From assembly GCA_964006375.1 (NCBI GenBank), contig OZ023264.1, positions 11,542,225 through 11,606,224 on the forward strand: 64,000 nucleotides of DNA. Reading direction: 5' to 3'. Position numbers and translations under genes: made by a program. The notes under the pieces are model-generated. The model searched no databases, had not been told where the DNA came from, and saw only the letters and a program-made list of their open reading frames with translations. The first letter of the stretch is position 1. Every line of letters starts with the position of its first letter. Source of the DNA: Tillus elongatus (Eukaryota > Arthropoda > Insecta > Coleoptera > Cleridae). Shown piece after piece: positions 9,638-19,937 of the stretch.

Positions 9638-9765
9638 TATAAATTTTAACGGACCTTGGTTTTGGGTTCTAGCGACCAAAATTTGCGCTCATCTGTCGAA
9701 ATTTTTCCGGAAGCTTTTCATCGTGATCTCTCTAATAGCGAATTCTTCTTAATAAAAATTCGCTA
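9572..9765 (-). mobile_element. Family A 5'-end fragment (minus)
   Basis: A TA array (9572-9630) followed on the plus strand by the reversed 5' segment ending at the palindromic pair gcgaattcttctt / aaaattcgct near 9736-9765. The 3' part of this copy has been lost where the mariner end abuts the TA array. Confidence 0.65.
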
Positions 9766-10262
9766 AAACATGCCAATTGTCTATTGTGACGATTACTTTC
9801 TATCGACATAACGCCCAAATCCATATTCAGCAATTGTAAAAATTCATACTGCAACCCATATATTCCCACCAGCAGTCAATTTCACTAGTTATAGGTACGT
9901 CAGTTTCAGATCTGGCAGTGGATCCGCTTCCCGGACACTAACTGCGAATCGACGGAATTGGCAGATCGAGTATAATGTGAGAATTAAATCCTTATTTAAG
10001 CAACTTCTCTGACCGACCCTGACCGATAATTTATGACATATATTGGAAATCTCTAATGGAATTCTCATGGCCAGTAGCACTATTCTCTATGAAAAGGGGA
10101 CAAATGTTACAACGATATTTCATGTATCTTAATGCTCGCCGGAAGCAGGAACAACCCAACTAGCCACTATTCCAGTTCGTCGTTCATCCCTATACTCAGT
10201 CTACATTTTTCTACGAAATTTATGTTTAAGTTAAAAACTAAGGGATAATAAAATATTAAAAG
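9766..10262. other. Unassigned spacer
   Basis: No recognised gene or repeat. Confidence 0.4.
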
Positions 10263-10650
10263 TCTGGGCGCAGCAAGCGGTAGTGAATTTTCATAGAAAT
10301 GATCTGTCACAAAACATTTTTTAAAATTAAATGCTTTTTACTTTTTTTTTTGCAACATAGAGATCTAAATTTTGGTATATAGTTTAATTATTCAAATATA
10401 AGTCTACGTTCCGAATTCATAAGGGCTACTAGCTCCAGTTAGCTTACGCGCTGGCTACGTCCTTCGCCCACAAAAACGAAAATCAACAGTGAAGCCAGAG
10501 AAGTAGTCTCCAAGTCTGTATGTAATAAGTCTACGTACCAAATTTGGTTACCATAGTTACCATGTTATTTTCCTAGATAAAAAGTGTTTCCAAAAGACAA
10601 CCCAAAATTTTCCTGGCTAACAAACTTGGCCAAGCCACTTACAAAAGGAA
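10263..10650 (-). mobile_element. Family A 3'-end fragment (minus), host of a PLE insertion
   Basis: Starts with the reversed 3' signature in degraded form (gggcgcagcaagcggtagtg), then the body (aacatagagatctaaatttt) that matches 13500-13580, 40420-40450 and 44300-44345. It is interrupted at 10410-10524 by a short PLE insertion and is overtaken at about 10650 by a LOA fragment. Confidence 0.65.
10410..10524 (+). mobile_element. 115-bp 5'-truncated Penelope-like insertion
   Basis: Matches the last ~110 bp of the PLE 3' region (ctccagttagctta, cgctggctacgtcctt, tctgtatg). It is flanked by the direct repeat ATAAGTCTACGT at 10398-10409 and 10525-10536. This is a severely 5'-truncated copy made by target-primed reverse transcription, and it confirms the 3' end and the 12-13 bp duplication length of the family. 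Confidence 0.85.
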
Positions 10651-11345
10651 TGGACCTGAAATGTACGCCATCCTGCACTGCGTGCGAGAGAACAAGATGA
10701 GGGGCTACACCAACAAGCGGATCCTCATTGCCACAGAGAGCCAGGCAGCTCTGAAGGTCCTAAGTAGCCCACGGGTAAATTCCAGGCTGGTAAGTGAATG
10801 CTGAGGCGAGACGAGCGACCTGGCTGGGCAGAATAAGGTCACCCTCATCTGGGCGCCGGGTCACTGGGGGGTCAAAGGCAATGAAGAAGCTGACAGTCTC
10901 GCGAATAGAGGGTCAGCAGAACTATTCATGAGACCAGAACCGGTCTTGTGTGTGACGATGAGCACTACCAGGGGATTTATTAAGTCCTGCATCAGAAACG
11001 AACATAAGTATACTGGGCAAACTGTCCAGGGCTCAGACATGGGAAGTCAGTAATTGAGGAACCCAGTTCAAAGAGAGCTGTGGAGCTGCTAAATCTTAGC
11101 AGAGGACAACTCAGGAACATAACAGGACTCTTGACGGCACACATGGCCTTCAAGGAACACCTGCGGACAGCCTAGAACGGAGACAGATCAATATAAAACT
11201 TCAGCCTACCAATTGCTGTGCAGACTAGTTTAAGGTACAGTGATTTTGGCATGGGTGGAGTAAGACTAAGGGTATGCACAATAAGATAAAGGCTGTGGTG
11301 CTTTCGGGGCGGCAAAGACGCGGACGAGCCCTAAGGGAAAAATAA
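10650..11345 (+). pseudogene. LOA-type non-LTR ORF2 3' fragment (RNase H to 3' UTR)
   Basis: Plus-strand sequence that starts within the RNase H domain (EMYAILHCVREN) and continues through the TES/DSQAA-like region, the WAPGHWGVKGNEEADS segment, the C-terminal gag-like linker and the 3' untranslated region shared with the full-length element at 14694-19937. It has in-frame stops (for example TGA near 10801), changes in motif residues and deletions in the C-terminal zinc-knuckle region. It ends in a short A-rich tail near 11340. The GC-rich composition stands out from the AT-rich flanks. Dead 5'-truncated copy. Confidence 0.85.
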
Positions 11346-11399
11346 GGAACCTGCCAAAGTCGTTGCCTGTGAAGATCATTGTGCTATTTTTTTATTTTA

Positions 11400-11540
11400 G
11401 TACCCACGCTGCTTTTATATAGGTTTTAGTATGTATCAAAACTGATGATTCTAGTATGATGGGAAATTGAATTTTCACCATTTGGAATATTTTTACGAAA
11501 ATTTCGCTACCATAGCGCACTTGCTGCATCTTACCCCTTT
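11400..11540 (+). mobile_element. Family A 3'-end fragment
   Basis: Ends with aaatttcgctaccatagcgc and acttgctgcatc (11505-11530), the family 3' signature with small changes. Confidence 0.55.
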
Positions 11541-12289
11541 TCAACATTTATTTACTATTGCTGTATTCATACCCTGTGAAAATGAAATAAATAAATATAA
11601 ACACTACAAAATTTAGAAATCAAAATTATAATAATTTACACTGAACATATGTTTATAGGTATAGATTAAACTACTGCATGATATTATGTAGTTTCATTTA
11701 CCTCAAATTTTCCGTATATGACATGAAGAGTAGATAAAAATGAAAATTCACTAAAAACTAAAAGTAAATAATAGGTATCTTTTTCCAAGATTCTAAGATA
11801 TTAGCTGATTCGATTTCGAGGTTATCTTTCTCTTATTATTTGTTTATGACGCCTGTAAACAAAGAAGAAGATAACCTCGAATTGGACTCCCCCTACTGTC
11901 AGTTTGCAAAATAATAAATGACAATGACAAATAACTAACTGGCGTTGTCAGATTTAAGTAGAAGAGGGCGATATCTTTTAAATACCCTGAAGAATGGGAA
12001 GCTTAATATGTATACATATTAAGACGTAGCTCTAGATTGCCTTTAAACAAATTGAATCACTTTCATAATTTTTTAAATTTATTTCTATATATTTTACTGA
12101 TATCTTCAAACTCAGATGACAGTTTTTGCAAATGGCAACCCCGCTGATTGTTTATTGTGACATATTTTTGTGGGATGTTCGTTTGAAGTTTGATTTGGAG
12201 CATTTGTTTGCAATAGCAGCGTAACCCTGATATATCTGTCTTACTTTGTTTAACATTATAGACACCCATTCAGGGGTAATTTCAGGATA
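11541..12289. other. Unassigned AT-rich spacer
   Basis: No recognised gene; holds the stem-loop at 11812-11883. Confidence 0.45.
11812..11883. repeat. Imperfect inverted repeat (stem-loop)
   Basis: ttcgatttcgaggttatctt on the left pairs with aagataacctcgaattgg on the right round a ~30-nt loop that itself contains a ttgttta / taaacaa pair. Possibly a small fold-back element. Confidence 0.65.
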
Positions 12290-12585
12290 TATCGTAAATT
12301 ATTTATTTTTTATTTGGTTATAACTCAGCATTTAGTAAACCGATGAAATTCAAATTTGGTAGAGAGGACCACCGATACGATATCTACGTGAGTGTAAAGT
12401 TTTTGTTTCATACTTTCAGTAATTTAAAAGATATTGCGTTTTCAAACAGTTTTTCGCATTTTTTCTTAAAGTATGTAAGTGTCAAAACTGTCTAACGAAC
12501 TCGTCCAAGCTATTAGCAAAATGAAGGGAACTGCCAAATTTGGTTTTGATAGGTTAAGTATTTTTAGAGTTTTATCAGTTGGATA

Positions 12586-12661
<76 letters not shown>

Positions 12662-12785
12662 TTTCAGCTGACCGTGGATTTGGTTTCTAGGGGCCCTAAT
12701 TCGCGCTCATTTGAAGAAAATTTCCAAAAATCTTTCCATCGAGACCTCTCTATTAGTGAATTTTCTTAATGAAAATTCATTAAAA
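12290..12785 (-). mobile_element. Family A repeat, minus copy
   Basis: The 5' palindrome (gtgaattttc / gaaaattcat) lies at 12757-12782, with the conserved segment to its left, a (TA)n array at 12589-12657, then the body with tctaacgaactcgtccaagc. The 3' hairpin end is missing. Confidence 0.65.
12589..12657. repeat. (TA)n microsatellite
   Basis: TA core of a family A copy. Confidence 0.97.
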
Positions 12786-13440
12786 AAGAAAAAAAATGCC
12801 AGAAGGAATCAGGCACACCCATAGCAATCGATTCCATACATGCCTGTGCGTACATTATGTAATTTCTTTGTGATAAAAAAAAGTATCAATATACCCACGT
12901 AAGGATATTTTAGTAATTAATGTATATTTGCAAATTATTGGTAAGAGCAGTTGGAATTTAATAAACCAGTCGTAGCATTTTTATATGTGTAGTATAATTT
13001 TGATATTTGCACTTCAAAGTGAACCTCGCCTTTTACAATTAGCAGCAAAAAGTCTGCTAGTGCTTTTTTCCGCTTTCAGTGATTTTATCAGAATTATAAA
13101 ACGTCCTTTCCATAAAAAAATGTCACTACGAGGCGCATTAAGCCTTCCATTTTAACGCATTATGGAGAATTGGAAGTGTAGGCGTGCATTTACTCATCAC
13201 GTTTTGTTGGAAAAACGTGTTTTCCCACTGAAATATTCTGTATTGTCACAGGAAAGATGGATTTAAGCCCGCAATCTCACATAAGAGTATTAACTGGGGC
13301 CCTTTCAAATTTCAGAGAGAATGGATTTATGATAAAATATTTTAATTTTCGCCGTTGCTTTTTTATATTTTGCAGCGTGGGAGTATTGACGATGACTAAC
13401 TAAATAAAATTGATGAAAATATATTTGCCTATAACTCAAA
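12786..13440. other. Unassigned spacer
   Basis: No recognised gene or repeat. Confidence 0.4.
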
Positions 13441-13784
13441 AAGCCTGTACGCAGCAAGTGCGTTATGGTAGTGAATTTTCATAGAAATGGCACAAAATAT
13501 TTTATTATAGCTTTTTTTTCTTGTAACATAGAAATCTAAATTTTCGGTATATAGTTTCCTTTTTATATCGTAAACCTACCTACCAAATTTGGTTATCATA
13601 GATTTTTTATTTTTTGAGATAAAAATTTTTTTCGAATGAAAACTCAAAGTTTTCCCGGAAAACCTAGTTCGATTTTCCTGAATAACGAACTTTTCCAAGC
13701 CATTTACAAAATGAAGGCACATGCCAAATTTTATGACAATCGGCCCATTATTTTTTGAGTTATCGCTGTGAAACATATATACAG
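13441..13784 (-). mobile_element. Family A 3' half (minus), cut by a mariner
   Basis: Begins on the plus strand with the reversed 3' hairpin (tacgcagcaagtgcgttatg) and continues with the family body to gttatcgctgtgaaacatat, where the mariner element starts. The mariner landed in what would be the TA core. Confidence 0.75.
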
Positions 13785-14169
13785 ACTGGCGCATTGAAAA
13801 CGAAACAGACCGATTTGCGTACAGAAATCTCTTTTTTTTTAAGAAACGCTGAAACACGTCAATTTTAATATTGAAGGGGACATGTTTTGACATAAAACTC
13901 AACTTTGTCACATCAACTCCTTAAGGGTGGTGATAGCAACCCTTATATTTTAAATAGGGAACATGGGTCGAGTGTTACATCATCTAAAAGCTCTTTCTTT
14001 TCTGAATTTAGCACATTAATTTTTTTGGAAGCTTTATTAACTCGTTTAAAAAATATTCACAGTTGGAGTTGCATGAACGTATTTCATTCATTGTGATAAG
14101 AAATGCACTGATTAATAAATTTTTCGTTAAAAAAAAAACAAAAAAACAAAACCAAACGTTCAAAAATGT

Positions 14170-14693
14170 TTATTCAGTTAAGTACGTGTTCAAATTGTTG
14201 ACCACCAGCTTCCATACAAAAGACAAATTTTGTTCAAAACGAGCTCTGACATTCTGGAGCATTTGTGGAGTTATTAGACGGCATTCTTCAACAATGCGTC
14301 GTCGTAATTCTTCCAGAGACTCCGGTTCTGTTGCGAAAATTCTACTCTTTAAATGGCCCCATAAGAAGAAGTCTAAAGGAGTTAAATCCGGTGATCTAAC
14401 GGGCCACTCAATAGCACCTCTACGTCAAATCCATTGCTCTGGAAACTCTCTGTTCAAAAACGCCTTAACACGTTGTGAAAAATGCGGAAGAGCTCCGTCT
14501 TGTTGAAACACTAATTGACTTTCTTGATAGCGATCATCATTTTCAACAATGTCAATTAGTAGCGGGTAAACGATATCTTCTAGTAACTCCAAATACGTTT
14601 CGTCACTCAAATTGCCATCAAGAAAAATTGGTCCGATTAAACGGTCTCCAAAAATGCCAGTCCAGACATTCAATTGCTGTGGAGTTTGAGTAT
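14170..14693 (-). pseudogene. Mariner transposase, C-terminal part
   Basis: Continues the N-terminal part at 19938-20509 after the LOA insertion (TQTPQQLNVW). It holds the second catalytic Asp (QQDGALPHF) and, after a nonsense codon, the third (RSPDLTPLDF), with 41 residues between them as in the intact element at 51060. The codon after the EQWI string is TGA where relatives encode Gly. A one-base loss near the C-terminus shifts the final ~15 codons relative to the 59.7-kb copy. The transposase is dead independently of the LOA insertion. Confidence 0.85.
14681..14693. repeat. LOA target-site duplication, left copy
   Basis: GGAGTTTGAGTAT, repeated exactly at 19938-19950; lies within the transposase reading frame. 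Confidence 0.95.
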
Positions 14694-14788
14694 TTTTTTT
14701 TTTTTTTTTTTGTTTCCTCAGGGCTCGTCCGCGGCCTTGCCGCCCCGATAGCACCGCAACCCTTGGTTGATTGTGCATACCCCTAGTC

Positions 14789-17700
14789 TTACTCCACCCA
14801 TTCCAAAATCACTGTGCCTTGAACTAGTCTGCACAGCGATTGGTAGGGTGAAGTTTTGTATTGCTCTGTCTCCGGTCTAGAGTGACCGTAGATCAGTTGT
14901 CTTTTCCGGTCCAGAGCTATACACTCGCACAAGATGTGCTGGGCTGATTCCTCCCCCTCGCCGCAGAGTCTGCATGCGAGGTCCCCTTCGAACCGCCCCA
15001 TTTTATGTAGGTGTTTCTTGACGGCCATGTGTCCCGTCAAGAGACCTGTTGTGTTTCTGAGCTGTCCTCTGCTAAGGTTTAGCAGCTCCACAGCTCTCTT
15101 TGAACTGGGTCCGTCAATTATTGACTTCCCATGTCTGAGCCCTGGACAGTCCGCCCAGTACACCTTGTGTTGGTTTCTGACCCAGGACTTAATGGCTCCC
15201 CTGGCAGTGCTCTTTGACACGCCCAGAGCCGGTTCTGGTCCCATAAATGGTTCTGCTGACCCCCTCTTTGCGAGACTGTCAGCTTCTTCATTGCCTTTGA
15301 CCCCCGAGTGACCCGGCACCCAGATGAGGGTCACCTCATTCTGCCCAGCCAGGTCGCTCGTCTCGTCTCGGCACTCACTCACCAGCCAGGAATTTACCCG
15401 TGGGCTACTTAGTGCCTTAAGGGCTGCCTGGCTGTCTGTGGCTATGAGGATCCGCTTGTTGGTGTAGCCCCTCCTCTTGTTCTCCCGCACACAGTGCAGG
15501 ATGGCGTACATCTCGGCCTGAAACACCGTTGCATGGGCTCCGAGGGAAATACTGTGACTTACCCTCGGTCCTTCCGAGTAAACACCTGCCCCCGTCCCAC
15601 GCTCCCCGCCAGATCCGTCCGTGAACCAGACGAGCGCGTCCCGTGGTATGCCCGGTGTCTCCTCCCGCCATGCCCCGCGATCAGGGATTTCCACTGTGAA
15701 GTTGTTTTCCCTGCACATTCGCGGGCTCGCGAAGTCTGACCTCATTTCAAGCATGGGTTCCTTCACGATCTCCTGAATTTTGCAGTGGCCCCTGAAGCCT
15801 GGGTTGATCTTCAGTCTACCATTGCAGGCTAGTCTGTATAGTCCTAGCCTGGCCTCTCCCATAATAACGAAGTGTAGGGGGGGTAGATCCAGCAACACCT
15901 CCATGGCGGCTGTTGGGGTTGAAGACATGGCCCCTGTGATGCCTAGGCAAGCCATCCTTTGGATCTTGCCTAGTTTTTGTTTGGCACTGGATTGTGTCAC
16001 CTTAGGCCACCAGACCAGTGCCGCATATGTTAACGATGGTCTGACCACCCTTGTGTACAGCCAGTGGGCCATACTAGGTCTTAGTCCCCACGTTTTTCCA
16101 TATAGCCGCCTAGTGACGGCTAAGGTCATGACTGCCTTACGCAGTATTTTTCCAATGTGACCATTCCAGGTTAGCTTAGAGTCCAATACGACCCCAAGAT
16201 ATTTTACCTCCCTGGCCATTGGAACGCTCCTACCGTATAGAGTGAGAGTTCTGTGGCTTTCACACTTCCTCCTCCTCGTAAACGGCACGACGGTTGCTTT
16301 CTCGGGGCTCACCCCGAGCCCTTGATCAACCGTCCACCCTTCCACCACTTTCAGTGCAGTCTGCATACGCTCCCACACTGCCTGTGTGACCTTTCCTCGG
16401 ACTATGATGACAATGTCGTCCGCATAGCCCTGTACCTCATACCCCCCTCCCGAGAGCCTCCCCAGCAGGCCGTCCACGACTAGACACCAGAGCAAGGGAG
16501 ACAGAACGCTCCCCTGCGGACACCCCGCCGCGACCCCCGCCAGCAGAGTCCCTCCCGCGAGTGAGGTGAACACCGCCCTGTCCCTGAGCATGGAACCGAT
16601 CCACCTGCAGCAGGTCTCCTCTATTCCACGCTCCCGGGCAGCTGCCAGAACCGATCCGAACGAGGTGTTGCTAAAGGCCCCCTCTATGTCTAGGAAGGCC
16701 CCCAGCGCCACCTCCTTGTTCTCCAGCGTATTCTCCAGTTTCAGCACCAGTTGGTGCAGTGCTGTTTCTGTTGAGAATCCTGCTCTGTATGCATATTGTC
16801 CGCAGTGTAGAGGATATGCTTCCAGTACACCGCCCCTAATGTGCCGGTCGAGCAGTTTTTCCACTGTTTTCAGCAAGAAGGACATGAGACTTATTGGCCT
16901 CAGGGACTTTGCCTGGTCTGTTGGACGCCCAGGTTTAGGAATAAATACAACCCTGGCCAGTCTCCATGCCCTCGGAATGTACCCCAGAGCCAGGCTGGCC
17001 CTCATAATGAGGGTAAGCACCGGCGCCAGTATATCTATCCCCTGTTGGAGCATGATGGGCATTATTCCATCAAATCCCGGCGATTTGTATGGCTTAAAGC
17101 TGTTAATGGCCCATCTGATTTTGCTCCAGGTAACCACCTCTTTAGCGACTGTCCAGTCTACTCTAGATGCCCGCCTATAAGGCGCCTCTATTTCTGAGTG
17201 TTCCCAGTCCGGAGGTGATTGGTTTATTATGTTACAGCCGGGGAAGTGCGTCTGGAGTAAAATTTCCATAGTTTCCTCCCCCGAGCTTGTAAAGCCTCCC
17301 GTGGGTGTTCTAAGGGAGCCTATGTTAGTCTGAGGGCCCTTAGACAGGATCTTGTGTAGTCGAGCACTCTCGGACGTGTTTTCCACTTCTTCGCAGTGCC
17401 TCCTCCACGACTCCTTCTTGGCGTCCCTCAGTCTTTTGTTATAGGTCGATAGGGCCTGTCTATATTCATCCCATGCTCCCGACCTTTTGGCCGCGTTAAA
17501 CAGCTTACGAACCTGCGTCCTCCTTTGCCTGAGGTCCTCGTTCCACCATGGGACGTTCCTGGTGGACACCCTCATTTTCAGGGGGCAGTTGGCGTTATAG
17601 GCCGAGGTAATTGCGTCTCGCAATTGGACTGCTGCAATCTCGAGGTCTATTGAATCCCTTATGGCCCTCTCAACCCCCCGCAGTTCCACAGCTAGGTCTG

Positions 17701-18433
17701 CCCTGTAGGCTTCCCAGTCCGCCTTGCGGGGGTCCCGGTACCATACCGTTTCTCTTTCGACTTTGGCGATTTCAAACCGGATGTATCTGTGGTCTGAGCT
17801 ACTCACTTCCCCAGACACAGCCCAGCTTTTAACAAAGTCACCCAGAAACTGGGTGGAAACTGTTAGGTCTAAAACTTCCTCACGCCGTGTTGTGACGAAT
17901 GTCGGTTTATTACCTCTATTCAATATGTCTAAATTAAATTTCATAAAGAATTGTAAAAGTGCCTCACCCCTAGAGTTTGTGTCCGAGCTACCCCACAACT
18001 CATGGTGCGCATTCGCATCCATGCCGATGATGGTCTGCCATCCACCTGCTCTGCTACCCACCATCAGCTGCTCCAATTCGTTGGGTGGAGGAGGGTCCGT
18101 GCTGTCCCCTGGCAGATAGGCTGACGCGACAGTAATGTCCCTCAGCCCATCCGCTCCTCCACATCGGATTTTGATCGTTGCCAGGTCCCTGGAACAGAAA
18201 TTCATTAGAGGGAGAAACTCTATCCCTTCCCTGACAAAAATGCAGGCCCTCGGATTCTCGCTGGACCTGCTGTAGATGAGCTTTCCATTAGCTCCGCCGA
18301 GTCCCTTGATCTCTCCTTTGTAGGAGTACGGTTCCTGGATGAGGGCCACATCCGTGTTCCTCAGAGCCATTAGTAGTCCGGCCGTGGCTGCCCTACTGTG
18401 TTGGAGGTTGACCTGAAGGAACCTAAGTCCCAT
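14789..18433 (-). CDS. Non-LTR retrotransposon ORF2: endonuclease, reverse transcriptase, RNase H
   Basis: 1214 aa. Residues ~1-225 are an APE-type endonuclease: LQVNLQHSRAAT at 6-17, Glu34 in LIQEP, Asp139 in GMDAN, and Asp214/His215 in SDHR. Residues ~430-720 are the reverse transcriptase: SPGFDG, RPISL, LDIEGAF (Asp582), CPQGSVLSP, and YADD at 670-673 with both aspartates. Residues ~930-1060 are RNase H with Asp939, Glu974, Asp1000 and Asp1052 all present. A Cys-Cys-His-Cys knuckle (C1154, C1157, H1166, C1169 or C1171) lies near the C-terminus. It nicks target DNA and primes cDNA synthesis on it. The start overlaps the ORF1 stop by 11 bp, suggesting termination-reinitiation or frameshift coupling. 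No disabling change is seen. Confidence 0.95.
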   Translation of the reverse strand: MGLRFLQVNLQHSRAATAGLLMALRNTDVALIQEPYSYKGEIKGLGGANGKLIYSRSSENPRACIFVREGIEFLPLMNFCSRDLATIKIRCGGADGLRDITVASAYLPGDSTDPPPPNELEQLMVGSRAGGWQTIIGMDANAHHELWGSSDTNSRGEALLQFFMKFNLDILNRGNKPTFVTTRREEVLDLTVSTQFLGDFVKSWAVSGEVSSSDHRYIRFEIAKVERETVWYRDPRKADWEAYRADLAVELRGVERAIRDSIDLEIAAVQLRDAITSAYNANCPLKMRVSTRNVPWWNEDLRQRRTQVRKLFNAAKRSGAWDEYRQALSTYNKRLRDAKKESWRRHCEEVENTSESARLHKILSKGPQTNIGSLRTPTGGFTSSGEETMEILLQTHFPGCNIINQSPPDWEHSEIEAPYRRASRVDWTVAKEVVTWSKIRWAINSFKPYKSPGFDGIMPIMLQQGIDILAPVLTLIMRASLALGYIPRAWRLARVVFIPKPGRPTDQAKSLRPISLMSFLLKTVEKLLDRHIRGGVLEAYPLHCGQYAYRAGFSTETALHQLVLKLENTLENKEVALGAFLDIEGAFSNTSFGSVLAAARERGIEETCCRWIGSMLRDRAVFTSLAGGTLLAGVAAGCPQGSVLSPLLWCLVVDGLLGRLSGGGYEVQGYADDIVIIVRGKVTQAVWERMQTALKVVEGWTVDQGLGVSPEKATVVPFTRRRKCESHRTLTLYGRSVPMAREVKYLGVVLDSKLTWNGHIGKILRKAVMTLAVTRRLYGKTWGLRPSMAHWLYTRVVRPSLTYAALVWWPKVTQSSAKQKLGKIQRMACLGITGAMSSTPTAAMEVLLDLPPLHFVIMGEARLGLYRLACNGRLKINPGFRGHCKIQEIVKEPMLEMRSDFASPRMCRENNFTVEIPDRGAWREETPGIPRDALVWFTDGSGGERGTGAGVYSEGPRVSHSISLGAHATVFQAEMYAILHCVRENKRRGYTNKRILIATDSQAALKALSSPRVNSWLVSECRDETSDLAGQNEVTLIWVPGHSGVKGNEEADSLAKRGSAEPFMGPEPALGVSKSTARGAIKSWVRNQHKVYWADCPGLRHGKSIIDGPSSKRAVELLNLSRGQLRNTTGLLTGHMAVKKHLHKMGRFEGDLACRLCGEGEESAQHILCECIALDRKRQLIYGHSRPETEQYKTSPYQSLCRLVQGTVILEWVE

Positions 18434-19580
18434 TAACCCTTAATTGCTTCCCCAGTGGGCGGAAGCTAACCCTTCCCATGCCCCAGAATGCCTTGAAGGA
18501 GGTTCCTTCAAGGGCTCTGTAAGATGTCGGGTCGATCGAGAAGGCGAGCGTCTGTCCTTTCTCCTCTGCCTTCCTGCTTAGAACCGACCAGTGTTGCGTC
18601 CCCAGTTCAGGGTTCTGGATCTTAAGTCTGCTGATCACCGTCTCCTGCGGGACGGTGTCAGGGATCCGTACGAGGACCTTGCGTCTCTTTGGGAGTTCCT
18701 TGGGCTCGACGGCTGTCAAGTCCGCCCCCTCCCAAATCTGACCGAGGCCCCCGATCGTTTTCCGCAGCCAGTCCCGCGACTGCGGGCCGGCACAGGTTAT
18801 CCAGAGGATGCCCCCCGTCAGGCGCGTCCGGTGGAACTGAGGCGGGCTCTCCCCTTCCTGAAGAGAGTCCACTGCAGCTACCACCGCAGCCTGGATCAGG
18901 TCCGCCTTCCCCTGGTCTAGCGTGACCTCAGGATGGCGTCTGTCAATCACCGCCATCCCGAGGCCCTCCGCAGCCTCCCTGTAAGAGCCAGTCTGCGCCG
19001 GTGTTCCGGCCTTAGTTCCTTTGGGAGGTCTGTCTGTAGTAGGCGTGCTAGAGCCAGAGCGCGGCGTCTTCCGACTCGCACTCTCCTCTTGCGCCTTTAC
19101 AGGCACCCTGGCCCTTTTGGAACGTCTGTCTGTAGTGGGCGTGCTAGAGTTCGAGCGCGTCCTCTTCTGACCCGCACTCCCCTCTTGCGCCTTTACAGGT
19201 TTCTCGACCGTCCAGGTCCCGGCCGCCATTTTTTGCGCCCTCCGGAGCTTCTTTCTTTGCGCCCCGGAAAGACGCTTGGACTGCCGGGGCAGTCCCTCTA
19301 CTCTAACAGTAGAGTCCTCACTGGTGGAGGGGCCCCCGGAGTCCGCGGAGCTCGCCGCCCTCCGGTGGGACCCAGCCTCCAGCTTGGGTGTCGGGGACAG
19401 GTCTCTGGCCGAAGCTACCCCCTGATCCCCCGTATCTACGCCGGTCGTGGGACCTCCAGAGTCCGCTGCCGCACCCTGGCTCGTCTCCGTTTCCGGGATA
19501 GACTCAAGGCTCAAGTCTGTAGCCGGAGCCACTCCTCGAGCCTCATTGGTTTTGGTTTTATATGTATTTATAATCTTCAT
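18423..19580 (-). CDS. Non-LTR retrotransposon ORF1 (gag-like, DUF4780-type)
   Basis: 385 aa. The first ~190 residues are low-complexity and rich in Ser, Thr, Gly and Arg/Lys, with a basic run (RKKLRRAQK) and a tandem ~35-residue duplication at about 128-190 (PVKAQE...STPTTDR twice). Residues ~195-385 form the folded half, resembling the DUF4780 domain common in insect non-LTR ORF1 proteins (GYREA-like start, later ITCAGPQSRDWL, VRIPDTVPQETVISRL). I see no Cys-His knuckle. It likely binds the element RNA in the retrotransposition particle. It overlaps ORF2 by 11 bp. The start is the first ATG after the 5' leader. Confidence 0.85.
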   Translation of the reverse strand: MKIINTYKTKTNEARGVAPATDLSLESIPETETSQGAAADSGGPTTGVDTGDQGVASARDLSPTPKLEAGSHRRAASSADSGGPSTSEDSTVRVEGLPRQSKRLSGAQRKKLRRAQKMAAGTWTVEKPVKAQEGSAGQKRTRSNSSTPTTDRRSKRARVPVKAQEESASRKTPRSGSSTPTTDRPPKGTKAGTPAQTGSYREAAEGLGMAVIDRRHPEVTLDQGKADLIQAAVVAAVDSLQEGESPPQFHRTRLTGGILWITCAGPQSRDWLRKTIGGLGQIWEGADLTAVEPKELPKRRKVLVRIPDTVPQETVISRLKIQNPELGTQHWSVLSRKAEEKGQTLAFSIDPTSYRALEGTSFKAFWGMGRVSFRPLGKQLRVNGT

Positions 19581-19937
19581 GTTGTTCCCACGAGAATGGG
19601 GGAAATACTGTCCACACCATCAGAACCCCCTGTGTGGTGCAAGGCGGGTTACTCTGGAGGGTTGCCTGGTACTCCAGAGGTTCCGTTCACGACACCATCG
19701 CCCTGGTGCCATCCATCCATAGGCACGGGTCACGTGACACCGTAGATTGGGGGAGTTTAGTTCGACCTCCTTGTCTAGATCCGTCATGTTTAGTTATTAG
19801 CAGGGTCACCTCGTGCAGGATGCGGATTTTTACCGCGCATGACGGTCTTGGGGAAAGCTTCATCGGGAGTTTATGTTGTTATTTCCACTTCCTCAGCTTG
19901 CCCCCTGGAGTCCTTTGGCCCGCGACTCCTTAACCCC

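Larger units (their letters stand above)
14694..19937 (-). mobile_element. Full-length LOA/I-group non-LTR retrotransposon
   Basis: About 5.24 kb, reverse strand: 5' untranslated region (19581-19937), ORF1, ORF2, 3' untranslated region, and a poly(A) tail seen as a T run at 14694-14710. It is flanked by the perfect 13-bp duplication GGAGTTTGAGTAT. Both reading frames are open with all catalytic residues, and the element is GC-rich in an AT-rich region, both signs of a recent insertion. RNase H with a downstream zinc knuckle places it in the LOA/I group rather than Jockey; the exact clade needs a tree. It interrupts a mariner transposase. Confidence 0.93.

Noticed and set aside
16566..17180. 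204-codon plus-strand frame within the LOA region (and others at 14934, 15780, 17724 and 18933)
   Set aside because: Antisense shadows of the intact minus-strand ORF1/ORF2, open because the element is GC-rich.
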